Shown here piece after piece: positions 43,625 to 51,665 of a DNA stretch of 64,000 bases. Source of the stretch: an uncultured Oscillospiraceae bacterium. GTDB lineage: Bacteria; Bacillota; Clostridia; Oscillospirales; Acutalibacteraceae. Location: positions 1-64,000 of the forward strand of contig CASDTR010000026.1 of NCBI GenBank assembly GCA_949283785.1, given 5' to 3'. The translations under genes were made by a program, and so were the position numbers. Positions within the stretch are counted from its first letter, which is position 1. Each line of letters opens with the position of its first letter. Under the pieces are notes generated by a model. It saw only the letters and a program-made list of their open reading frames with translations. It was not told the DNA's origin and searched no databases.

Positions 43625-45061
43625 ATGGAGAGATTATTTGACACCTATGTGCAAAAGCTCAAATACAAGGTGCTCAAAGAGGTTGCGTCCCTTGAATTTG
43701 ACGGCACCCTCGAGGAGAATATAGTTAACATACCAAAGACAATTATGCCGGGCCCCAAGCCCTCCCTGCGCTGCTGTATTTATAAGGAGCGCGCCATTAT
43801 CGGGGAGCGCGTGAGGCTTGCAATGGGAGGCGACAAATCAAATCCCAACGTAGTTGAGATCCTTGACATCGCCTGCGACGAATGTCCCGTTGACGGAATA
43901 CAGGTGACCGCCTCTTGCCGCGGCTGCATTGCCCACCGCTGTGTGGACGTTTGCCCCAGAGGCGCCATAAGCATCGTCAACCACCGCTCCCAGATAGATC
44001 AGACAAAGTGTATCGAGTGCGGCAGATGCATCGAGGCTTGTCCTTATAACGCAATTACAAAGTCCGTGCGTCCCTGCATGAATGCCTGCAAGGTCAATGC
44101 AATTTCAATGGACGAGGACAAAAAGGCCGTCATCGACAACGAAAAATGCATTTCCTGCGGTGCCTGCGTTTATAAATGCCCCTTCGGAGCCATTGCCGAC
44201 AAATCCTCAATTCTTGAGGTAATACGCACAATCAAGGCTTCGGAGAATAACGAAAAATACAAGGTGTACGCCGTAGTCGCTCCGTCGATTGTGAGCCAGT
44301 TTATCTACGCCAAGGTTGAGCAGGTTGTCGAGGGACTTAAATGTCTCGGTTTCCACAGTGTTGTGGAAGCGGCTCTGGGCGCCGACATGGTGGCCTATAA
44401 GGAGGCCAGCGAGCTTTACGAAAAAGGTTTCCTCACAAGCTCCTGCTGCCCCGCCTTTGTAAGCTACATACATAAATTCTTCCCCACCATGGTAAAGCAT
44501 ATTTCCCACAACCTTTCGCCCATGGCTCAGATTGCCAGCTATCTCAAGAGGATAGAGCCCGACTGCAAGGTGGTGTTTGTAGGACCCTGTATTGCCAAAA
44601 AGGCCGAGATCAAGCTCGATACCGTAAAGCCCTATGTGGATTATGTCCTTACCTTTGAGGAGCTCCAGGCTCTCTTTGACGCCAAGAACATTGAGATTTC
44701 CTCTCTCAAGGGAGAGTGCCTCGACAACGCCTCCTATTTCGGCAGAGTGTTCGCCAGAAGCGGCGGACTTGCAGTTGCCGTTGAGCAGGCTCTCAAGGAG
44801 CAGGGACTCTTCGACCTTGACTTTAAGTATAAGCCCGTTTCCTGTAACGGTATCACCGAGTGCAGAACGGCTCTGCTCAAGGCATCCAAAAACGTCCTTC
44901 AGGAAAACTTCATTGAGGGTATGGCCTGTGAAAACGGCTGCATAGGCGGCGCTGCCTGTCTTACCCACGGCCCCAAAAATAAGCTTGAGGTGGACAATTA
45001 CGGCAAGCTTGCTCTTGAAAAAACAATGCAGAGCGCAATAAGCGTTCTCGACTTCACATAA
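43625..45061 (+). CDS. [FeFe]-hydrogenase, group B type
   Basis: 478 residues. An N-terminal region of about 85 residues with KPSLRCCIYKERAI is typical of group B enzymes (B1 model). It is followed by Cys-rich ferredoxin-like motifs (CIECGRCIEACP, CISCGACVYKCP, with an extra CRGC...CVDVCP block) and the H-cluster domain: SSCCPAF (Cys274 and Cys275), GPCIAKKAE (Cys322), GMACENGCIGGAAC (Cys435, Cys439). All four H-cluster ligands are present. Probably a ferredoxin-linked cytoplasmic enzyme. GAGAGGAG precedes the ATG. Its partner ferredoxin gene follows 13 bases later. Confidence 0.92.
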   Translation: MERLFDTYVQKLKYKVLKEVASLEFDGTLEENIVNIPKTIMPGPKPSLRCCIYKERAIIGERVRLAMGGDKSNPNVVEILDIACDECPVDGIQVTASCRGCIAHRCVDVCPRGAISIVNHRSQIDQTKCIECGRCIEACPYNAITKSVRPCMNACKVNAISMDEDKKAVIDNEKCISCGACVYKCPFGAIADKSSILEVIRTIKASENNEKYKVYAVVAPSIVSQFIYAKVEQVVEGLKCLGFHSVVEAALGADMVAYKEASELYEKGFLTSSCCPAFVSYIHKFFPTMVKHISHNLSPMAQIASYLKRIEPDCKVVFVGPCIAKKAEIKLDTVKPYVDYVLTFEELQALFDAKNIEISSLKGECLDNASYFGRVFARSGGLAVAVEQALKEQGLFDLDFKYKPVSCNGITECRTALLKASKNVLQENFIEGMACENGCIGGAACLTHGPKNKLEVDNYGKLALEKTMQSAISVLDFT

Positions 45062-45074
45062 TAACGGAAAGCGG

Positions 45075-45332
45075 GTGCGTATTTTGGTAACGGTTCAGGT
45101 TTGTATAGGCAGTGCCTGCCATCTCGGCGGCTCCCACGACATCATAACAGGCTTGCAGAGCATTATAGAGGAAAAAAACCTCAAGGATAAGGTTGACCTT
45201 AAAGCTGTGTTCTGCATGGGACAGTGCGAGGGCGCGGTCTGCACAAGAGTCAACGGCAAAAAGATATGCGGAGTAAGCCCCAAGGGAATAGAAGATTATT
45301 TCAATACCCACGTGCTTCCGGAGATAGAATAA
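45075..45332 (+). CDS. Thioredoxin-like [2Fe-2S] ferredoxin, second copy
   Basis: 85 residues from GTG 45075 (GGAAAG upstream); a TTG at 45084 is equally possible. CIGSAC and CMGQC supply four cluster cysteines, and HLGGSHDI parallels HLRGSREI of the first copy at 40438, so the two are paralogues. It ends the hydrogenase cluster and probably pairs with the group B enzyme. Confidence 0.88.
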   Translation: MRILVTVQVCIGSACHLGGSHDIITGLQSIIEEKNLKDKVDLKAVFCMGQCEGAVCTRVNGKKICGVSPKGIEDYFNTHVLPEIE

Positions 45333-45349
45333 TTTAATTTAAACTCTTT

Positions 45350-45378
45350 AAAGCGGCGGGAATACCGCCGCTTTTTCT
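45350..45378 (+). terminator. Terminator of the hydrogenase cluster
   Basis: AAAGCGGCGG / CCGCCGCTTT, ten-base perfect stem followed by TTCTTTG. Confidence 0.9.
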
Positions 45379-45429
45379 TTGAAGGGCGTGGGGATAAAAC
45401 AGCGCAGGGAAAAATAATGGCGCAAAATC

Positions 45430-45458
45430 TTGTCTTTCCCGCGGAAATATGATATACT
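45430..45458 (+). promoter_or_regulatory. Promoter before the tRNA-Pro repeat region
   Basis: TTGTCT (45430-45435), 17-base spacer, TATACT (45453-45458). It lies upstream of the truncated tRNA copy, 265 bases before the intact gene. Confidence 0.65.
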
Positions 45459-45505
45459 TACTCAGTCGATTTAATGAAAAGGCTTTTGCCGAGGCAGTGG
45501 GGGAT

Positions 45506-45776
45506 GAACCTGCGGCTCGTGAAAATTAAATAAGAATATAGCGAGGCGTAGCTCAGTTTGGCAGAGTGCTTGGTTTGGGACCAAGATGCCGCACTCCGCA
45601 AGGAGCAGACTTGGGACGAGGACGAAAAGAAAACAGTCCTGTGGACTGTTTTCAGTCCGAGAGATTTTTGGCGCAAGGCAAAAATCGGGAACCTGCGGCT
45701 CGTGAAAATTAAATAAGAATATAGCGAGGCGTAGCTCAGTTTGGTAGAGTGCTTGGTTTGGGACCAAGATGCCGCA
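45506..45776 (+). repeat. Direct duplication carrying tRNA-Pro 5' sequence
   Basis: Bases 45506-45593 recur at 45689-45776 (offset 183) with one substitution in the tRNA part (GGCAGAG versus GGTAGAG). Each copy starts GAACCTGCGGC, the reverse complement of the tRNA T-arm side GCCGCAGGTTC. Between them are two hairpins: GAAAACAGTC / GACTGTTTTC (about 45628-45653) and GATTTTTG / CAAAAATC (about 45663-45686). Confidence 0.85.
45542..45593 (+). pseudogene. Truncated tRNA-Pro (5' two thirds only)
   Basis: Matches the intact tRNA-Pro from the 5' acceptor strand through the anticodon arm (CTTGG TTTGGGA CCAAG), then diverges after GCCGCA into unrelated sequence. The T-arm and 3' acceptor strand are missing, so it cannot be charged. 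Confidence 0.85.
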
Positions 45777-45801
45777 GGTTCGAGTCCTGTCGCCTCGACC
45801 A
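45725..45801 (+). tRNA. tRNA-Pro (anticodon UGG)
   Basis: Acceptor CGAGGCG / CGCCTCG, anticodon loop TTTGGGA in a CTTGG / CCAAG stem, T-arm GGTTCGAGTCC, encoded CCA. 77 bases. Intact. Confidence 0.96.
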
Positions 45802-45838
45802 ATCCTATTCAAAGGCTTTTCGGCCTTTGAATAGGATT
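45801..45838 (+). terminator. Terminator of tRNA-Pro
   Basis: A 16-base perfect stem (AATCCTATTCAAAGGC and its complement) with a six-base loop directly abutting the tRNA CCA; weak T-rich flank TATTA. Confidence 0.75.
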
Positions 45839-45857
45839 TATTAAAATTAAATTGTGT

Positions 45858-45972
45858 CACCGGAGGACAGAGCGCCGTAGCGCTCGGGGATAGTAAACGC
45901 AGAAGCGTTTGCAGGCCGCATGTCAGATAAGGTGTCGGGTGCGCCCGGTTATTACTCAGTAATAGCCGGGCG
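45858..45972 (+). ncRNA. Unclassified structured leader with terminator before a GNAT gene
   Basis: CACC (45858) pairs with GGTG (45931), GACA (45866) with TGTC (45921), enclosing hairpins GAGCG / CGCTC (45870-45885) and AAACGC / GCGTTT (45895-45910). A strong hairpin CGCCCGG...CCGGGCG (45942-45972) with ATTTTGTTTTA follows, 12 bases before the ribosome site. The arrangement suggests a riboswitch-like attenuator. I recognise no known class. Confidence 0.45.
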
Positions 45973-45998
45973 ATTTTGTTTTATCGGAGGTTTATTTT

Positions 45999-46538
45999 AT
46001 GAAACAGTCAAAGATCGTCCTCGAGCCGCTGACGGCGCGGGATAGGGAACAGTTTATTTCGGACAATCAGTTGGCGTTCAGATACGGTGCCCTTGAAGAA
46101 TTCGGAATGCGCGACGACCATCTTGACGGAGAAGGAGAGATAATCTCCCGCAAAACCATAGAGGCGTCTCTTGATGGGACGGGAAGTGAGGCGTACCGCA
46201 TTCTTTTTGAGGGAAGAAAGGTCGGCGGAGTGGTTTTGGAAATAGACAGTGAGACAAACCGCAATCATCTTGCTTTGCTTTTTGTATCCCCTGAGGAACA
46301 CGGAAAGGGGATAGGATTTGCCGCATGGAAGGCGGTGGAGGAGCTTCATCCGGAAACGGCCGAATGGGAGACCTTCACGCCGTATTTTGAAAAGCGCAAT
46401 ATCCATTTTTATATAAATAAATGCGGATTTCAGGGGACCGAATTTTTCAATGAATTTCACAGCTCTGAAAATCAATCCGGTAATGACCGCGGAGACGGCC
46501 CTTCTGAAATGTTCCGTTTTGTGAAAGTGATGAAATAA
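45999..46538 (+). CDS. GNAT family N-acetyltransferase
   Basis: 179 residues. Acetyl-CoA-binding pattern ALLFVSPEEHGKGIGFAAW (about 87-105), and the usual late FYINKCGFQGTEFFNEF strand. The last 25 residues are polar. TCGGAGG lies eight bases before the ATG. Preceded by a hairpin with a T-run and a folded leader, so its expression may be conditional. Substrate unknown; single gene. Confidence 0.87.
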   Translation: MKQSKIVLEPLTARDREQFISDNQLAFRYGALEEFGMRDDHLDGEGEIISRKTIEASLDGTGSEAYRILFEGRKVGGVVLEIDSETNRNHLALLFVSPEEHGKGIGFAAWKAVEELHPETAEWETFTPYFEKRNIHFYINKCGFQGTEFFNEFHSSENQSGNDRGDGPSEMFRFVKVMK

Positions 46539-46698
46539 AATATTGTTTTCGCCGTCCGCCTCTTCAAAGAGCGGGCCCGTGTTTTGTCTCTTTTACAGTA
46601 AGGAGATACTGCCCATACCTCGGCTCAATTTCCCGATGGGAATAATTCTTTGGACAGTGAAATAAACTGTATTTTATATTTTTTTGCCGATTAATTTA

Positions 46699-46727
46699 TT
46701 GACTTTCAAGAGAAAATTAGCTATTCT
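46699..46727 (+). promoter_or_regulatory. Promoter of the surface lipase-like gene
   Basis: TTGACT (46699-46704), 17-base spacer, TATTCT (46722-46727); GGAGG ribosome site at about 46747. Confidence 0.7.
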
Positions 46728-46762
46728 TTCCTTAAAGTTAAAAAATGGAGGAATAGTGGCAA

Positions 46763-48643
46763 ATGAAAAAAACAGTTAAAAGGATTATGTCCGTTGTTTT
46801 AGCAGCAGTGATGCTGCTCAGCTGTGCTTCCGCAGCGTTTGCGGCTTACGGCTGTAATTGCGGAACCGCTCCGCTTATTGTGGTAAGCGGAATGGCGGCT
46901 TGGCCCCTTGTTCAGAATGAGGGAACCGAAAACGAAAAGCAGGTTTTCGCTCCCGATACCGAGTCAATTTTAAAGCTGGTCGGCAAAATAGCCGGACCTC
47001 TGGCTCTTTTTGCCGTCAATAAAGACTATGATATGCTGGGGGACAGTCTCATCCCCGCAGTAAAAGAGCTGCTGGAGCCTTTGGCATGCAATGCCGACGG
47101 AACCAGCAAGTATAACATCACTACGGATGTCTATCCGGAATCAATGGCAAGCTACCCCGATTTTGCGACGAATCCTGAATTCACCGCCAACGAACCTGCG
47201 GTAGTGCGAGAGGCCGTGGAAAAAATAGGCGCCGACCATGTATACTATTTCAACTACGACTGGCGTCTTGACCCCATGGAGCACGCTAAGGAGCTTCGTA
47301 AATATGTAGAGCGCGCCATGGAGGAGACAGGTCACGATAAGGTAAATCTTGCAGGTGCGAGTATGGGCGGCACCATAATCGCCTCATATCTAGCTATGTA
47401 CGGCAGCGACGATATTGATAATTTCACAATGCTCTCCTCCGCATTTACGGGAACCACCATTGTGGGCAATCTCTTTAACGGCAGACTTGAAATCAATAAA
47501 GAGGGTCTTATCCGCATACTCAAGGAAGTCGTGGGCGTTGAAGCCGTAAATATCCTCTTCGATGCTCTCGATGAGGCGGGGGTTTTCGATATCCTAGTAA
47601 ACTTTGCGGATTCTCTTTTCGCAAATCTTCAGGACAGAATATATGACGAGGTTTTCCGGGATACCTTTATCACCATGCCGGGTATATGGGATCTTATCGC
47701 CCTCGAGGACTATGAGGACGCGAAGGCGTATCTGCTTGACCCTTCAACGGACGCCGCCCTCATTGCCAGGATAGACGACTATCATTACAACGTACAGGCG
47801 AAGCTTCCCGAGCTTCTCAGCGAGGCCATGGAAAACGGCGTCAAGGTAAACGTTGTATCTCATTACAATATGCAGGGCGTGCCCATAACTCCCTCATACA
47901 ACGAGCAGAACGACAATGTTATCGATACAAAGTACACCTCGGGCTATGCCGTTTGCGCATACCTTGACGAAACCCTTCCCGCAGACTACAAACAGCAGAA
48001 TACGGTATGTACGGATGTGACACACAACCACATTTCTGCTGACAGAATAATTGACGCATCCACCTGCCTGCTTCCCGAGCAGACCTGGTTCCTCAAAAAC
48101 CAGAAGCATGTCGGATATATGTATCATACGGAGCTTATGGACTTTATTCTTATGCTTTGCCTCGGCGATGTTCAGTACACCGTGGATAACGCGGAACCCT
48201 ACGGACAGTTTATGGAGGTTGATCCCAAGACGGGCGAGCTTACTCTGATAGGTTCAACGGGAGGCGAAGAGCCCTCGGAGCCTGAAACAACCACTGAGGT
48301 TGCGGAGACCACCGAAACTGAGCCCACAGAAACCGAGACTGAGGTAACCGAGCCTGCTGAGACTGAGGAGGATACAACCGCGGCAGAGGAAACTCAGACA
48401 GACGTTACGGAGCCTGAGACAGAGCCCTCGGAGACTCAGGACGCAGCCGACGAACCCGAAGAGACGGTGACGGAGCCCAATGTTTCGGAGACAGAGACCG
48501 ATGAGCAGGAGACCTCGGCGTCACAGGATGATTCTCAGCAGGAGGCCGTAAGCGTCGGCGACAGCCTCGTGGCGATTGTTCCCTTCGGAGCAGCCTGCGC
48601 GGCTATGGTATTGACCGTAAGGCGCAAAAGGAATAAAATATAA
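46763..48643 (+). CDS. Secreted lipase/acyltransferase-like alpha/beta hydrolase with anchored stalk
   Basis: 626 residues. Signal peptide 1-28 (cleavage after AFA). The hydrolase part resembles the LCAT/PGAP1-like group: APLIVVSGMAAWPL near residue 40 (oxyanion strand), YYFNYDWRLDPMEHA near 165, nucleophile elbow AGASMGG near 200, and a plausible late catalytic His among HNHIS. Residues about 500-595 are a Glu/Thr/Pro-rich stalk. A hydrophobic helix and RRKRNKI end the protein, so it is displayed on the outside and held by the membrane or wall. Substrate unknown. The same stalk-and-tail design occurs in the protein at 34631-36853. Confidence 0.82.
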   Translation: MKKTVKRIMSVVLAAVMLLSCASAAFAAYGCNCGTAPLIVVSGMAAWPLVQNEGTENEKQVFAPDTESILKLVGKIAGPLALFAVNKDYDMLGDSLIPAVKELLEPLACNADGTSKYNITTDVYPESMASYPDFATNPEFTANEPAVVREAVEKIGADHVYYFNYDWRLDPMEHAKELRKYVERAMEETGHDKVNLAGASMGGTIIASYLAMYGSDDIDNFTMLSSAFTGTTIVGNLFNGRLEINKEGLIRILKEVVGVEAVNILFDALDEAGVFDILVNFADSLFANLQDRIYDEVFRDTFITMPGIWDLIALEDYEDAKAYLLDPSTDAALIARIDDYHYNVQAKLPELLSEAMENGVKVNVVSHYNMQGVPITPSYNEQNDNVIDTKYTSGYAVCAYLDETLPADYKQQNTVCTDVTHNHISADRIIDASTCLLPEQTWFLKNQKHVGYMYHTELMDFILMLCLGDVQYTVDNAEPYGQFMEVDPKTGELTLIGSTGGEEPSEPETTTEVAETTETEPTETETEVTEPAETEEDTTAAEETQTDVTEPETEPSETQDAADEPEETVTEPNVSETETDEQETSASQDDSQQEAVSVGDSLVAIVPFGAACAAMVLTVRRKRNKI

Positions 48644-48660
48644 ATAATCTCTTATAAAGG

Positions 48661-48690
48661 AGCCGCCGCATGAAAATGCGGCGGCTTTAA
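48661..48690 (+). terminator. Terminator of the lipase-like gene
   Basis: Perfect 11-base stem AGCCGCCGCAT / ATGCGGCGGCT with a GAAA loop, then TTAAT. Confidence 0.75.
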
Positions 48691-48744
48691 TCAGGGATAA
48701 TTTACCGAAAGGCGAGAGCCTTTCAAAGGGCGGGAAGTAAAGCA

Positions 48745-49506
48745 ATGGATTTTAAAAGAGCGCTGGAAATTGTACTGGAGACAAAAAATATAATTATGGA
48801 TAAGGAGTCGGCTGGCGATATAACCGTTAAGGGCGAGGCGGACTATGTGACCCAAACGGATTTCAAAGTGCAGTCCTTCCTCATGGATAAGCTTTCGAAA
48901 GCTTATCCGCAAACGGGCTTTCTTGCCGAGGAAAAGGACAACGACTATAAGGGCGGAACACCAGTTTGGATTATCGACCCAATAGACGGCACCACAAATT
49001 TAATTCACGGCTGCAACATGAGCGCTGTGTCCCTTGCCTATTACGACGGCAGGGAGACGGTTTTCGGAGCCGTTTACAATCCCTTTACGGGAGAGCTTTT
49101 CCGCGCGGAAAAGGGAAAGGGCGCGTGTCTCGGAGACGTTCAGATTCACTGCACCGATACCGACAGCGTCAGCCGCTGCCTTGCGGCAATAGGCACATCG
49201 CCTTACTATAAGGACGAGGCGGAGGGCAATTTCAGGGTGTTTCGGAAGGTTTTCCTCACCTGCGAGGACATAAGGCGCACAGGCTCTGCGGCCCTTGACC
49301 ACTGCTATGTGGCGGCGGGACGCTTTGACGCATATTTTGAGCGTCATTTAAAGCCCTGGGACTATGCCGCAGGAAAGCTTATCCTTGAGGAAGCGGGAGG
49401 AAAAGTCACCGGCTGGCAGGGAGAAGAGGCGGACCCCACGAAAATCTGTGATATACTTGCCACAAACGGAAAAGTCCACGGGGATTTTCTTGAAATGATA
49501 AAGTGA
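48745..49506 (+). CDS. Inositol-monophosphatase-family phosphatase
   Basis: 253 residues. Motif EEKD near residue 60 and DPIDGTTNLIHG (about 76-87) supply the metal-binding acids; WDYAAGKLILEEAGG (near 205) is the second family signature. Hydrolyses a sugar or inositol monophosphate, or the 3'-phosphate of PAP; the specific substrate cannot be read. GGGCGGGAAG precedes the ATG weakly. Its C-terminal coding sequence has a diverged second copy at 53508-53630. Confidence 0.92.
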   Translation: MDFKRALEIVLETKNIIMDKESAGDITVKGEADYVTQTDFKVQSFLMDKLSKAYPQTGFLAEEKDNDYKGGTPVWIIDPIDGTTNLIHGCNMSAVSLAYYDGRETVFGAVYNPFTGELFRAEKGKGACLGDVQIHCTDTDSVSRCLAAIGTSPYYKDEAEGNFRVFRKVFLTCEDIRRTGSAALDHCYVAAGRFDAYFERHLKPWDYAAGKLILEEAGGKVTGWQGEEADPTKICDILATNGKVHGDFLEMIK

Positions 49507-49584
49507 CGGGCAGGGCTGAGGAAAGAGTCTGAGCATAAATTTTTCCTTTTAAGGGACGGTACAGGAAATATTGAATATAAAACA

Positions 49585-49627
49585 AAAAGCGTCTCCCCTC
49601 GTTCATCAGAGGGAGGCGCTTTTAGTT
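49585..49627. terminator. Bidirectional terminator
   Basis: AAAAGCGTCTCCCCTC and GAGGGAGGCGCTTTT with one mismatch; forward flank AGTTTTG, reverse flank TTTGTTTTAT. Between the phosphatase gene and the convergent GatD-like gene. Confidence 0.8.
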
Positions 49628-49638
49628 TTGATTTGTTT

Positions 49639-50328
49639 TTATCCGCGGAATTTTTCCGTGTAGCCCAAATACTCTTCTTTTCTTATTTCGTAGGCTTTGT
49701 ATACGGAATCTTTGTAGGCTATTTCAGCATCTTGTCCGAGAACCTTTAAAAGGTACTCAGTAAACGGAGGATTATACACCAGCAGGGGACCTATCAGATA
49801 TGTGCCGAAAAAGTTGCGGTACCTTATGCCCTCAAACTCATCCTCTTTGTTTATGCCGTAGCCGTTCACAACCTTTATAAAGGGATGGCTGTTATTGAAG
49901 GACTGTCCGAACTGACTTTTAAAGCCCACAATGTACATATCTTCAAACTTGCCTATGAAGCAGGAGTTATGATGCTTTGAAAAATCTCTTTTTGCCGTGG
50001 TTTCAAAAATCCCGAGGGCTTCGGTGCCGTCGATTTTGCTGCCGAATATTTCCAGCGCGTTGCCCGTGATGAGAAACACCGTGTCCTCTTCGATAAGCTC
50101 TTTGATTTTCTCTTTATAGGGCTTCAGCTTTTCGATGACGACCTCCTGAAACCTCTCCATCATGGGTCCCATATATATCAAATCGACTTTTTCCCTGACA
50201 AATGCAGGCGTATCGTTTAAGCACGTACAGATGACCTGTGCCTCGGGAAGGGTCTGCTCAAGATATTTTATATTAAACAAATCGCCGTATAAGTTGGCCG
50301 CCTCCGAATACAATACTTCTATTTTCAT
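49639..50328 (-). CDS. GatD-like glutamine amidotransferase lacking catalytic residues
   Basis: 229 residues, overall GatD/CobQ-type fold (EAANLYGDLFNIKYLEQ at the start, EGIRYRNFFGTYLIGPLLVY near 166-185). In working GatD the nucleophile elbow carries Cys (GxCGGYQ) and a late His sits in GTYLHGP. Here the elbow reads ITGNALEIFG (87-96) with no Cys and the late motif reads GTYLIGP (Ile179 for His); the ENH-type motif reads KSQ. Glutamine hydrolysis is therefore unlikely. It overlaps the MurT-like gene by four bases (ATGA), so it should still form a complex with it. A diverged substrate-binding or regulatory subunit is the best guess. Confidence 0.85.
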   Translation of the reverse strand: MKIEVLYSEAANLYGDLFNIKYLEQTLPEAQVICTCLNDTPAFVREKVDLIYMGPMMERFQEVVIEKLKPYKEKIKELIEEDTVFLITGNALEIFGSKIDGTEALGIFETTAKRDFSKHHNSCFIGKFEDMYIVGFKSQFGQSFNNSHPFIKVVNGYGINKEDEFEGIRYRNFFGTYLIGPLLVYNPPFTEYLLKVLGQDAEIAYKDSVYKAYEIRKEEYLGYTEKFRG

Positions 50329-51656
50329 TTTACAACGTCCTTTATTTTGGAAATTATTTCGTCAGCCTTTTTGTTTAAGTAGATGTCGTGAACTATGACG
50401 ATTTTATCGGTGCCGTTTAAGTCGAGATATTTGTACGCTTCGGTTTCCTCGGTGCTTACAAATATTTTTTCCTCCTTCACTCCCGCAAGGAGGGCGCGCA
50501 CTTTGTAGTCATAGGCTCTGAATCCGCAGAGGATGAGCCTTTTCACGTTGTCGCCGCTGAGCGCTTCAAAATCGCTGTCGTAAAGCCAGCTCATTACCTC
50601 GGAGTGATTGGCGGCCTTGCGGTCATATACGTCGTCAAGGATTATAATGACCTCCTTGGGACCCTTTACGTTTTTAACGTAGTCGAGGGCTCTCGAAACG
50701 GCAATGGGGTTTTGTCCTTTGGCCATCTGGCTGATGACCTCGATGTTTTTTATCTGTGTCCTGTTGTATCGGGTCCTTACTACTTCCAGCGATTTAAGGC
50801 TCTTGTCGATGTCCTTGACGCCGATTTCGCGAAGGACGGAAATTGCAAGCAGCTCATTGTATATGTTGAAAAGGCCTTCGTTGACCAGCACATAATTATC
50901 GCCGTTTATGGTTATTTCCTTTTTATCGTAATCAATGCGGGTCAGCAGATATTTGGGTTCGGGATTTGTAAAGCCGCAGCTCGGGCATTTCGCCTTTCCC
51001 AAATGGTGGTAGTGGAAATACTCAAATTCCAAAGGAGTGTAGCATACGGGGCAAACCCTTATATCCTGCACCAGAGACTGATTTGTCTCGGTATCGGACG
51101 GCAGCCTGCCTATTCCGTAATAAATCTTCTTATTGTTTTTGCCCAGCTGTGAGCTGATTAAATCGTCGGCGTTCAGGAAAAGGGCGGTGTCCTCGGGCAG
51201 GCCCTCCTCTATTTTGCCGAATACAAAATCCGTGTGGGCGTTTCGTTTCATGGTGTCGAGGAACAGGTTTGTCACAACCGTATAGGTGGGGCGGATAAAG
51301 GGAAGTATCTCTTTGCTGCTCAGCTCGTCAAATTCTATTACGGCCACGTCCGCGACGGATTTGTTAAAGACCGTAACGCCTCTCATCAGCGCCTTTGAGA
51401 CGCCTGCGGGATAGTTTGCGCCCTCCCTGTTGCTTGTCACCTTATATCCGCTTTTTTCGAGAATATCCACAAGAAAATTGCAGGTGGTGGTTTTTCCGTT
51501 TGTTCCGGTTACCGCGATGACAATGGGGGGCTTTTTGACGTGCCTGAGAAAATTCGGGTCAATTTTTCTCGCCAGTATTCCCGATTTGTCGGTGGTCGCC
51601 CTTCTCTTTGTCAAAAAGTAGTAAAGTTTACTCAGCCACAGGCTTATAAAAAACAT
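50325..51656 (-). CDS. murT: MurT-like Mur ligase
   Basis: 443 residues. Short hydrophobic N-terminus, Mur ligase ATP loop TGTNGKTTTCNF (near 50), four-cysteine zinc ribbon CPVC...CPSC (about 220-245) and the C-terminal DUF1727 region typical of MurT. In MurT/GatD the pair amidates the D-glutamate of lipid II. The usual DVSWIWDVDFE segment reads EVMSWLYDSDFE, another change near the channel region. With an inactive-looking GatD partner it may use free ammonia or another nucleophile. Middle gene of a three-gene reverse operon. Confidence 0.88.
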   Translation of the reverse strand: MFFISLWLSKLYYFLTKRRATTDKSGILARKIDPNFLRHVKKPPIVIAVTGTNGKTTTCNFLVDILEKSGYKVTSNREGANYPAGVSKALMRGVTVFNKSVADVAVIEFDELSSKEILPFIRPTYTVVTNLFLDTMKRNAHTDFVFGKIEEGLPEDTALFLNADDLISSQLGKNNKKIYYGIGRLPSDTETNQSLVQDIRVCPVCYTPLEFEYFHYHHLGKAKCPSCGFTNPEPKYLLTRIDYDKKEITINGDNYVLVNEGLFNIYNELLAISVLREIGVKDIDKSLKSLEVVRTRYNRTQIKNIEVISQMAKGQNPIAVSRALDYVKNVKGPKEVIIILDDVYDRKAANHSEVMSWLYDSDFEALSGDNVKRLILCGFRAYDYKVRALLAGVKEEKIFVSTEETEAYKYLDLNGTDKIVIVHDIYLNKKADEIISKIKDVVK

Positions 51657-51665
51657 GAAATCACC

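Noticed and set aside
45458..45860. Reverse-strand open frames of 114 and 129 codons across the tRNA-Pro repeats
   Set aside because: They are translations of the tRNA sequence and its duplicated flank (the familiar spurious ATGLEPAASWSQTKHS-type protein), with no ribosome site.
48745..49506. Phosphatase gene as part of the surface lipase operon
   Set aside because: A perfect terminator hairpin at 48661-48686 separates them.
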